This document shows, piece after piece, positions 43,202 to 51,800 of a stretch of DNA of 64,000 nt. The notes under the pieces are model-generated. The model made no database searches. It saw nothing but the letters and a program-made list of their open reading frames with translations, and was not told where the DNA came from. The stretch's first letter is position 1, and every line of letters begins with the position of its first letter. The stretch comes from Pseudomonas psychrophila. Its GTDB lineage: Bacteria > Pseudomonadota > Gammaproteobacteria > Pseudomonadales > Pseudomonadaceae. The stretch covers positions 62,001-126,000 of the forward strand of contig NZ_JYKZ01000007.1 of assembly GCF_001043005.1 (NCBI RefSeq), written 5' to 3'. Made by a program: the position numbers and the translations under genes.

Positions 43202-43369
43202 TGTGTGTCCCTCCAACAAGCAGGCAATGGGAGAAAGGTTACTGCGAACTCATATAGCTTCAAATGCGCGGATCAAGCGAAGAGCATAGATGTTCATTAC
43301 GCAGGACACCGGATTGAGGACGCCGATACAGCCACAAACCAGGCAATGGAGAGGGGATAAAACAGCGTG

Positions 43370-43411
43370 TATTATAACTATACTAAATAGTTCTTTAGTT
43401 TAGTTATAATA
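43370..43411. repeat. AT-rich 18-bp inverted repeat
   Basis: Arms 43370-43387 and 43394-43411 pair at 17 of 18 positions around a TAGTTC spacer. Each arm repeats the theme TAACTA-ACTAAA. It lies in the 327-base gap between the cupin gene and the GNAT gene; nothing else is seen there. It looks like an operator for a dimeric regulator (for the cupin gene), rather than a terminator, since no stable GC stem exists. Confidence 0.6.
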
Positions 43412-43528
43412 TTTGGTTATGTTCAGGGGCTTGAAGTCATGGGCCTGAACACGGGCGGTCAAGGGAGATCGTCACAGGGCTCAACGGAGATAAGGTGCAT
43501 GAATAGCCACCTTTAGCAGGCCCCATGT

Positions 43529-43957
43529 CTAGTGATTTTTGTACGACATCAGGTGCTCACTGTGACCTGTTTGAGTATCAACTTGCTCCTTGACCACCTC
43601 AAAGCCTTGTGACTGATAGAAGGCGATGCTGGGCGTGTTCTCCTTGTATACAGCCAGTGTCAGCTCATCCCGAAGGTTTTTTACATGCTTAAGCAATTGC
43701 TTGCCCAGGCCTTTGCCTTGATGGTCTGGATCGACAAACAGTGCGGCCAGTTGATTGCCCAGCAAACAACAAAATCCCAAAACTCCCGATTGATCTTCAA
43801 CCACATACGTTTCAGATCCCGGTATGTAAACGTCACGCATAGCTTCTAAATGGGATTGCCAGTAAGAAGCATCGATAAAGTCATGGGCCTTGATGGATGC
43901 TTTCAGCCAGATGTCCAGAATGCGTTCCATATCGTCGTGCTCAAATGCTCTGATCAT
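43529..43957 (-). CDS. GNAT-family N-acetyltransferase
   Basis: 142 residues with acetyl-CoA motif A (ALFVDPDHQGKGLGKQLLKHVKN, containing QGKGLG) and the C-terminal YKENTPSIAFYQSQGFEVVKEQ. This is like the YiaC/PhnO type of small GNAT. The substrate is unknown. A single gene at the edge of the accessory region. Confidence 0.88.
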   Translation of the reverse strand: MIRAFEHDDMERILDIWLKASIKAHDFIDASYWQSHLEAMRDVYIPGSETYVVEDQSGVLGFCCLLGNQLAALFVDPDHQGKGLGKQLLKHVKNLRDELTLAVYKENTPSIAFYQSQGFEVVKEQVDTQTGHSEHLMSYKNH

Positions 43958-44658
43958 TTGTCCATTCCATTGCGGTTATCACTGCGGACCGGTGCGGTGC
44001 AAAGCTTGCGATTATGCCGCAAAGCAATGGGCGTGTAGTGATCCAGGCAGAAAGTGTCCAATGCTTAGAGCGGACGACCTTGAAGCACCGTAATCAGCAA
44101 TCCCATTTGAGACGGCGGCATAACTACAACGCTGCGAAGAGTTGTTTAATCATCGGATCATCTCAACGGCGTGCTGCAGACTAAAGTGTTTTCGGTGAGC
44201 GATAGCCGCTGGAGGTGTTTACTAGAGAGCAGTTAAAAGGTCAGGAAGATTTCAGAGTGCTCTGTGCATTGAAATCTGACCTCCACTGACCTTGATGTTC
44301 TATTACGCAAGTACGCATAATGTATATTATGTTAAACCAGATGCCATGTTAGAAATGTTCATGATGTCACCAGCCCCCCGAAAACCAGACTTTGCCTGAA
44401 TTGACCATACACCCCTCGAATCAACCCGTTACGTTCCATCTCTCCAGTACCTCCTCAGCTTCACCAGCTCTGCCATCCCTGATCGCCCGGTTTGAAAACC
44501 ATAATTCAGCAGCTAGAGATCCCATCTGAAATCGCATCGTCCAGTTCAGGCAAAGCTCTCGGTCTACTATTGAAACTGAAGCTTCACTGAACTGAGCCGA
44601 CGATCTCTTTAGTTTAGTCTTCTCCCGTATCGCGTTTCGTTAACGGCAACCGAATAGC
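43958..44658. other. 700-bp region without a clear gene
   Basis: No convincing CDS. An open minus-strand frame of about 70 codons (44421-44631) shows coding-like composition (ELCLNWTMRFQMGSLAAEL) but lacks a start with a ribosome site, so it may be a remnant. At 44316-44331 is a perfect AT palindrome, CATAAT-GTAT-ATTATG. The AT-rich, gene-poor nature fits the start of an accessory region. Confidence 0.4.
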
Positions 44659-45627
44659 TCACGCGGCTATCAGCAAAATTTCCCGCGCCTCGGTCGCATG
44701 CTGAAGCAGCCCAGGATGCTTCACTTCAAGCTCAATGAGATCAGCTTGGTAGGTCAGAGACGGCGTCATCTGTGTTCCATCCTGCAGGAAACGAGTCAGA
44801 CCAGCGAATTGCTCATGAGTGATCGTTGACGCAACACTGCGATCGTTGGACAAAGCCTCTACCCGAGAAGCATTGAGACTGGTGATGTCGGTGGCAAGCT
44901 CCGTCAGGCTTTGTCGGGCGTACTTGTGAGAACCAGCCTTCAACTGAACGTGGGACATCATCAAGCCAAGGTTTACCAATCGGTTTTGCAGCAATGAAAT
45001 CTGCTCGAAGAGTACAACGTTGCTGGTGGCATTCCGTGAATGCCGTTCCAGGAGAAGCCTGGTGAACTCATACTGCTCATTGAACGATCCAATCAATATC
45101 CTGAGCTGATGAGCATCGCCTTCTTCGCAGAACTGTACTGCGGTGCGTAGCAGGCCTCGAAAGCGAGCCTCATCAGCGAGTAGGTACCGTTCGTGAGCCT
45201 CACTCACCAACTGCCAAGTCTCTGCGATCGTTTTTGATTGTTTCTCCATTTCCCGGCTAATTTTGTCGAGTTTTTTGCACACAATGACAAAGCCCACGGT
45301 AGTCACCGCGAGGTTGAGCCCGCTCATTACGAGATTGGCCGACTGTAGTCCCTGGAGCACATTCATGCTCTGCTGCACTTGATCCATGCCTGTTTGAAGC
45401 GACCCCAGGCCACTGGATAGAGTGGATTGCAGGTTCTGTAGGCTCTCTTGGACATGCCCTGAGTCGCCCGGAAAAAGGAGGTGCCCGACGATCTGGCCAG
45501 CCTTCTCGGTTCCCTTTGAGTACCGGACTACGCCACCCCAAAGCGTGTAATCTCCGCTATGCAGTTTGGCCAGGACATCTGGGATATCAGGCAGGGAGCG
45601 TATAAGCGCGTCAACGTTTACAAACAT
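44659..45627 (-). CDS. Coiled-coil membrane protein, function unknown (partner of YaaW-like gene)
   Basis: 322 residues. A globular start (1-55), a heptad-type coiled coil (about 60-95: SLQNLQSTLSSGLGSLQTGM), a hydrophobic segment (96-117: SANLVMSGLNLAVTTVGFVIVC), then a long mostly helical cytoplasmic part. The 'LQ-G-Q-A-N-L-V-M-S-G-L-N-L-A-V-T' stretch recurs in uncharacterised proteins that I recall from accessory DNA, but I cannot name the family. Its start overlaps the 3' end of the YaaW-like gene by 10 bases, so the two form one operon. Confidence 0.7.
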   Translation of the reverse strand: MFVNVDALIRSLPDIPDVLAKLHSGDYTLWGGVVRYSKGTEKAGQIVGHLLFPGDSGHVQESLQNLQSTLSSGLGSLQTGMDQVQQSMNVLQGLQSANLVMSGLNLAVTTVGFVIVCKKLDKISREMEKQSKTIAETWQLVSEAHERYLLADEARFRGLLRTAVQFCEEGDAHQLRILIGSFNEQYEFTRLLLERHSRNATSNVVLFEQISLLQNRLVNLGLMMSHVQLKAGSHKYARQSLTELATDITSLNASRVEALSNDRSVASTITHEQFAGLTRFLQDGTQMTPSLTYQADLIELEVKHPGLLQHATEAREILLIAA

Positions 45628-46322
45628 GCTTTCAATTTCTCCGTGTAGACTTCGAAGTCTTGGTCGTAACGTGCGCGCCGTAGCTTAGCGACGTGCAGCA
45701 CGGCAGGAATGGTGATCCGGAACGCCGGCGACGACGCCTGGTAAATCGCGAGTCCTGCGGCTCCGATAGCAAGTGGAGCTGCAACCATTGAGAGCACCCG
45801 GCCTCCTAATGCGCTGGCAAAGCCCGCCCCGCCACCAGTGGTAGCCATACCACCCAGGCTACCGGCAGACAACATCAGCGTTTTCACCATTTCATTGATG
45901 TAGCCAGCGAGATTGCCGCCGCTCAGATAATCCTTGAGCGCTTCATCTCCCATGTATTTGTCAACGGCCTGGCGGATGATGATTTCTTCAATGGCGAAGA
46001 TGTCATCTTGCGCGGAGGGTTTCCCGTCCAGCTTTTTCGCGACACCCGTCGCTACCTCGAGGTAGTTGATGCTCTCCGATTTGATTGCGGAGACAATGGT
46101 ATTGCTTCCGAACGCACAAATTTCCTTTTCAAGCAGGCCCGAAATAGATTGCAAGCGGCCCTGCACCTTCCGGGTCATGATGGTTCCCTTCACGTCGCTG
46201 TCGAGGGCTATCCTGCCCTTGCCACTGTCGGTGATCAGGTCGGCCAAGACTTCCAGATCCGCTGATGCGGCACGCGATAAGAGATCGGATATCGACCGGT
46301 CTCTCGGAACAATTGACTCCAT
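45618..46322 (-). CDS. YaaW-family (UPF0174) protein
   Basis: 234 residues. The N-terminal DLEVLADLITDSGKGRIALDSDV segment is DUF3944-like; then FGSNTIVSAIKSESINYLEV, AIEEIIIRQAVDKYMGD, a Gly/Ala-rich hydrophobic stretch (about 155-190), and RITIPAVLHVAKLRRARY. The same order, including 'FG-(D/N)-(S/T)-I' and 'R-(V/I)-T-I-P-A-V-L', is found in E. coli YaaW. The family's role is unknown. AGGGG lies 5 bases before the ATG. First gene of a two-gene operon with the coiled-coil membrane protein. Confidence 0.75.
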   Translation of the reverse strand: MESIVPRDRSISDLLSRAASADLEVLADLITDSGKGRIALDSDVKGTIMTRKVQGRLQSISGLLEKEICAFGSNTIVSAIKSESINYLEVATGVAKKLDGKPSAQDDIFAIEEIIIRQAVDKYMGDEALKDYLSGGNLAGYINEMVKTLMLSAGSLGGMATTGGGAGFASALGGRVLSMVAAPLAIGAAGLAIYQASSPAFRITIPAVLHVAKLRRARYDQDFEVYTEKLKACL

Positions 46323-46525
46323 GTATCCCCCTGTAAGTATTCCTAAAGTGGCCGCTCATCAAAGCAATGATTGCCTATGGCCAGTACAGGCGTGCTGATT
46401 TTAGCCACAAGACACGCGTGTGTCTTCCCGCTGGAGAGTCAGGCTGGGGCTTACTGAATAAGGAATGCAGAGCAGACGCCATGTAACGCGTTGCAGCGAC
46501 GCTTGCTCCATGGGCAGGCTGCCCT

Positions 46526-46786
46526 ATGACCTTCCCTACCGCAACAGTTTTCGCCTTCATCCCACAGCAGCCTCAAGCCCCGGATTATCCGCCACTCGAT
46601 GAGAAGCTGGACAGCCAAAGTGTGTCCATTTTCCAGGCAATTGGCAGTGCTTATTCGATCCTAGACAGGATGATTGCCCGCGACTCCGGCTGTGCTAATG
46701 CAGCTGCTGAATTCTTCGTGATAACGCTGATGAAGGACGGTTGGTCATGGGAGACGTCGTACCGGTTGGTGATGGAGACCGACTAG
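46526..46786 (+). CDS. Small hypothetical protein
   Basis: 86 residues, starting MTFPTATVFAFIPQQPQAPDYP and ending with a helical part (GCANAAAEFFVITLMKDGWSWETSYRLVMETD). ATG start with an AGG upstream at 8-10 bases. No family recognised. Composition is protein-like, which is why I keep it. It is in the accessory stretch between the YaaW-like operon and the nuclease-like gene. Confidence 0.4.
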   Translation: MTFPTATVFAFIPQQPQAPDYPPLDEKLDSQSVSIFQAIGSAYSILDRMIARDSGCANAAAEFFVITLMKDGWSWETSYRLVMETD

Positions 46787-46795
46787 CAGCACCGG

Positions 46796-47059
46796 ATGTA
46801 CCAGGCCTGGAATGTCTTGAATGCCGAGAACCGTGCGAACGCCGCAGCGCTCGACTACGAGGTTTACCAGAACTACTGGCCAAACTTAGACTTCTGCAGC
46901 GACGCGCGGCTAGGAGGCAGGATTTGCGGGGGCTTTTGGGGCGAAGGGGTTCAAAGGCTGGTGACACATGAGGCTCGTAAGGCACTGATTAGACAAACCC
47001 GCTATAGGCGTCCGCTCTCTCAACGGGCCATGTACTTTGTGTTCATGGCGAGTCGTTGA
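46796..47059 (+). CDS. Small hypothetical protein or gene fragment
   Basis: 87 residues, 9 bases after the previous frame. The first two thirds (YQAWNVLNAENRANAAALDYEVYQNYWPNLDF, then GGRICGGFWGEGVQRLVTHEARKALIRQ) look like a real helical protein, while the end (RYRRPLSQRAMYFVFMASR) does not. It could be a broken gene read into non-coding DNA. Low confidence. Confidence 0.3.
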   Translation: MYQAWNVLNAENRANAAALDYEVYQNYWPNLDFCSDARLGGRICGGFWGEGVQRLVTHEARKALIRQTRYRRPLSQRAMYFVFMASR

Positions 47060-47750
47060 ATGAGATGGCTGCCAATATTGGCGCGGCGGCTATCAAATCC
47101 GCAAGACTCAGGCTGGCAGGATCGAGGTCTGCAAGAGGTTGGTCAGCGTTAAAATCAGCACCGTGCTTGATGTGATAAAAGTTTTTCAGCACCTAGGACA
47201 GTCGAGACCCACAGCCAGGCGACATCTCGCGCTCAACATCGCGCAGCGGTCGCAGGTACACGGCGGGCGGCTAGCAACTGACGCACATTGACGTCCAAGC
47301 TTTGCCCTCCTCCTCCATGGCCGCTACGGACCGCGACATCAACCCAGCGACAAGCCAACTGATCGTTATTCAGTCGGCGTGCAGTCCAGTGCACATACCC
47401 CATCGTGAGCGCTGACAAATACATCCGTGTTTTCCTGTCGCAAAAGGTTTTGGCACGATACACGCTTGCAGTAGCACGTGGGCTTTAGCGAGTGGTCTCA
47501 GCATGATGGGCACCGCTTAGGTGCCTTTGCCTTTACTTCCTTGGGGTAATTATGTCACAGCTTTCGATTTTTTTATTGTTTCAGGTCGGTCACCCGAATT
47601 TCCTGTAATTGCAACTCCGACATTGCATCCACGGACATAAACCGCACTGGAGATTGCTGGTCGGCTCCCAGCAGTCTAAACATTCCGCGCAGATTGGATT
47701 GGCCATGTCCCCATGGCTACAATGCGGCACCTTCCAAATACGGGTGTGCC
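47060..47750. other. 690-bp region with one weak frame
   Basis: Contains only the minus-strand 47233-47463 frame (76 codons, GTG start), whose middle (MYLSALTMGYVHWTARRLNNDQLACRWVDVAV; described here in two parts YLSALTMGYVHWTARRL and NNDQLACRWVDVAV) has a protein-like pattern. It lacks a ribosome binding site. The rest shows no gene. About 47500-47560 is AT-rich. Confidence 0.35.
47233..47463 (-). CDS. Possible small gene, phage-like, weak
   Basis: 76 codons from a GTG, or 63 from an internal ATG. The product has a helical Trp/His-rich middle and a basic end (RQLLAARRVPATAARC). I see no clear ribosome binding site and do not recognise the family. Reported because the amino-acid pattern looks selected; it may be a decayed or mobile-element gene. 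Confidence 0.3.
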   Translation of the reverse strand: MYRAKTFCDRKTRMYLSALTMGYVHWTARRLNNDQLACRWVDVAVRSGHGGGGQSLDVNVRQLLAARRVPATAARC

Positions 47751-48620
47751 ATGTCCCCTAAAGTAACGAGCGACCTGAAATTTTCTTTTGACAATCAACG
47801 TCTCGCTTATGATGTTGGGGAGTTTTGGGATTGGGCATTTTCGAACATCACGACTCCCGTCATCCGCGGTGTCATGATTGAATTCATTCTGGCTCGACAC
47901 CTGATAGATAACGTCGACGAAATAGTGTTGGACCGGGTGCTGGACTTGACACACCAAATTCCGCGCCCAGGACAGCTGGCTAAGAGCTTGGCACCTTTTT
48001 ACAGCAAACAACCCCATGGTGATGTCTTTGACTTGCAGCTGACATGGGGAGTGACGATTGAAATCAAAAGTACGAGCAATCGCGAAAAATGGAGGCTCAA
48101 TAAAACGTGTAGATGGAATATGGCTAAAGACAAGAACAAGGTCGAAAAAGTCTTTCCCGCCCAATACTACATCCTCGCGGTTGTTGAAAAAGATCCCGAA
48201 GTGAGCGTGACGCACCTGAATCTTTCCGAGGCTGAATTCTACTTGTGCAGCGGCAAGACATTGGACTTGAATGTGGCGGCACCCCAGAAATCGGTGGGTT
48301 TCAAGAAGTTCTCAGAGATCTCAGTACGATGTGGCTTCAGCGAGCTGGTCCCTGTGCTCCATGAGCTCCAACGCCAAGAGCACGAGCGGGTCAGAAATCT
48401 GTTGGTTCCTGGATGGAAACAATCACGCCCTCCTTCATTTCATTCAAACTTTATGCCCTTGGCCGTCGAAGCAAATGGGAAAGTAACCGGAGCCTGGTAT
48501 CAGGGAGGGAGTGGAGCATTGAGCAACCCGACCGCCATAGACGTTCGATGGGTTGACGGCGCGAATCCTGACTGGCGGGATTGGGAAGCCGTAGGCTTCA
48601 AGTATGAACCTGAAATTTAG
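47751..48620 (+). CDS. PD-(D/E)XK nuclease-like protein, function unknown
   Basis: 289 residues from the ATG at 47751 (the longer frame would start without a ribosome site). A conserved-looking helix RGVMIEFILARHL (E44), then HGDVFDLQLTWGVTIEIKST supplies D91/D94, E104 and K106: this is the E...D...ExK core of the restriction-endonuclease fold. The C-terminal third is beta-rich (GAWYQGGSGALSNPTAIDVRW). No methyltransferase gene is next to it. It is convergent with the 1274-residue nuclease-domain gene, 230 bases apart. Function inferred as DNA cleavage, perhaps in defence. Confidence 0.6.
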   Translation: MSPKVTSDLKFSFDNQRLAYDVGEFWDWAFSNITTPVIRGVMIEFILARHLIDNVDEIVLDRVLDLTHQIPRPGQLAKSLAPFYSKQPHGDVFDLQLTWGVTIEIKSTSNREKWRLNKTCRWNMAKDKNKVEKVFPAQYYILAVVEKDPEVSVTHLNLSEAEFYLCSGKTLDLNVAAPQKSVGFKKFSEISVRCGFSELVPVLHELQRQEHERVRNLLVPGWKQSRPPSFHSNFMPLAVEANGKVTGAWYQGGSGALSNPTAIDVRWVDGANPDWRDWEAVGFKYEPEI

Positions 48621-48849
48621 CTGGCCATCATGCTCTCCCCAAGTGCCTTTGCGGTGAGCGACGGGCTTCACGTGATCTCGCGAAATTGGGTGGTTGCGCT
48701 GACGACCCAAAAAGATGAAAGCACCGGGTCGAACACGGCCACCCTGATATCCAGTTATACCACTACACTCCGACGCTTGTGAGTCCCTCGTAGAGAGAGA
48801 GGTTCGCCACCCCCTCTTCAAGCCACTCAACCGTTGTCAGAATCATTCA

Positions 48850-51800
48850 TTAACTCGATCCCGTTTTCCTCCCGGTCGCCTCTTCAACATCGGGCTGACC
48901 GACGCCGAGGAGCTCGGTCTTGATCCAGGTGTCCAGGGTATCCACCTGAACAAATCGGGTGGGAACAGGGTACGGTGTATGAACCATCCAGTAGTACAGG
49001 TCGCGACTCACATAAAGCTCGACGTCTTCGCAGACTTCAACGCTGGATGGCGGCCACTCCAGCAGCTCAAGCATTCGTGACCGATGCTTTTCAAGAAACT
49101 GCCTACGCCTCAAGATTCGACTGAATTGCCCTGCCTTGTCATCTTCGGCCTTACCAAAGATGCGATCGCGCAACCGGCGACCGTCCTTGACCGTAAAGGG
49201 CGGCTGGTTGTACTTGCACTCTACGGTCGCGATCACATTGGTCTCTGGCCAATACGCCAAGACATCAAAGTCGCCCACATCTTCAAAGCCCTCTTTTCGA
49301 AAGCGCTTGAAAAAATCAATGCCCCTCCAAACGTATGGGGTATGACGAAGAAAGATTTCCTCCGTCCGGTGCTCCAGGCGTTTTTCAATGCTTTCTTTCA
49401 CGCCACGGATAACGGGTTCGACGAGTTGCCAGCCGAATTCTGCGGGTAGGTAGCCATCCCGTACCGTTGACATCCAGAGGTTCATCGCTCGGCTGGCCGT
49501 CTCTGCTCCCCATCTTAGATTCTCGCCATCACGTACCAAGGGTCGAATGGTGTAGCGATGAATCCGCTTGTTATGTTCCCAATAGGGAACATCGCCTTCG
49601 TCCACGTTTTTCTCAGCCAGCCTGCGAATGCCAGAGTCCGATAACGTCAGAAAGGCCACAATTTTCTCGGCGTCGACGAGATCAAGATCGTCGATGCTGT
49701 CTACCAGCCCTTGGGCGACGTGACTGGGTGTTGCCGTGTAAGAAAGCGACAATTCACTCGCAAAGCCGTGTCGTTGAGCTTGTGACAAGACGGTGAGCGC
49801 GACAATCAAAGTGTCCAAATCGAAGCCTACGTCAGCGATGAAAGCACGTTTAAGCGGCTCAGAGGACAGCAGCTCTTCAGACTCACCTTCAACTGCATCT
49901 TGCTTGTTTGCACCCTGCCCCAGCCTGATCCTGGCGTATTCTCGTGCGAAGGTAGTCTCTCGGTCATCTGAGCCTTGTGAATAAAATACGGTGGGGATAT
50001 AAGCGTCATCGATCTCGACGCCTCCCACGTCTATCCCGTTGTGAAGGGCGTTGCTGGCGCCGGTCAGCACCATAAGCCAGTCAACAAGACCAATCAGTTC
50101 CTGTAGAGCCTCCTTTGTCACTTCGCCGTCCCCCGTCATTGGCGAGCTCAGCGTTTTTTCCAGTAGGTATCGATAGTGCCGAGCCATTACGCCAAAGTCT
50201 TTGCGTGCCTCTTCGATCGCATCCACGCGATCGTAATCCACGGCATGACTAAGGCTTTGGCGTGCACGCTCGATTTTTTGCCTTTCGGCTACAAGGTGTG
50301 CGTCGTGCTGCTCCACGCACGCCTGTATCAACTGATGCCTGTCGAGCGATGCGAGCCGGCGTTCGAGATGACTGCGAAGGCTAGCTCCTGCAGGGTCAAT
50401 TCTGGTTTTTGCTTCCGACAGTTCGTAACGACCTGGCACCAGTCCAAGCGACTGGATTTCTTTGGCCAGTTGTTTGCGAGCGCGCTTGTAGTCCGATAGC
50501 GAAGGTCCGATGGGAACCACGTGGTCAGGAACGTCTACGCGCCTGACGACCACGTTCAACTGATATCGAGCAGCTTGCATGGCTCGAGGGGCGAGGCGTT
50601 GCTCTAGAGCGTCTGGCAAACACAGGCCCATGGCTGCATGACACTTCTCAAGCACTTCCAGCAGGCAGCGGACCTCGAATGTGCCGTCTACGGCGCCGTT
50701 GAGGCCGGCAAGCACTGCGGCGATATCGATTTTCAGATGAAACAGGCCAGGGTGCGAGTCATCTGCTACAAGTGACGTGACCACGGATGCAAATTCGCCA
50801 AGGGGCCTGGGGACTTCAATCATCTCCACAGCGCCAAAAGCATCCGGCGTGCAAGAAAACAGGATATGCGGCTGCTGAAATAGCGCGACGTCCGGCAGCA
50901 GCTCGCCGCAGCGGTAACCGCAATCCACAAGAAGCTGTGCGAACAGATCGATAATGCGAGCCTCTTCGCGACTCATGCCGCCGGGTACTTCAAGCATGGC
51001 CTGAAAGGTACTGGCGCCAATCGAGGTTGAGTACGCGGCCACGTGATGGTGCCTCGAGTGGAGCCCGGTTACTCCAGTGGTCTGGGAGAACAGCTGCCAC
51101 CCGGATGAACCATCCGGGAATATCGCCGGTGCCTGTGACCAGAAATCCGAAAGCACGATGAAGCGCCAGGAGGTTCCCCAGTGCGGATCCAGTCCGATGA
51201 AGTTCGGTGCAATAGCGCCATCGACCAATACGCCATGGGTATCCCGGTAGGACGCAAACAAATCAACCGATCCGCGAGAAAACGGGCCGACCGTAAGTGC
51301 CTGATCGTCAACGTATCGCCAGTAATGGTGCAGATCATCCAGATCCCGGAGGCTATCGAAAATGGAGATGAAGTCTGCTAACGGGATTAATCGTGTGGGT
51401 GGTTTCGGCAGGTGAATCATCCCAAAACCCGTGCCCTTCAACGTCGGGACGAGGATGATATGAAGCTTGTCAGCGGTGAGGTCTGGCCCATTCTGGGACA
51501 ATTCAGCGCCCTGCTCGCCCGCGAACCGAAACGATAGAGAGGCTCTGCGCCTCACTTCGGCATAAACATCTGCTGCCGTGGCCGCAAGCCGCTCAACCGA
51601 TGCGTGATCGCACGCGCAGACTAGGTACACGCCCGAATCATCAGAGACGATGCAACTGACGGGCAGATCTTTGCAAACCGTGCCGTCAACCAGCAGCGTC
51701 AAAGGTCCCATCACTGTCTCTACAAATCGCTCGGCAACGAACAATGCGAGCTTTCGATGCGCTTGAACGCTCACATTGCCTGTGCTGCTGCGAGCCCAGT

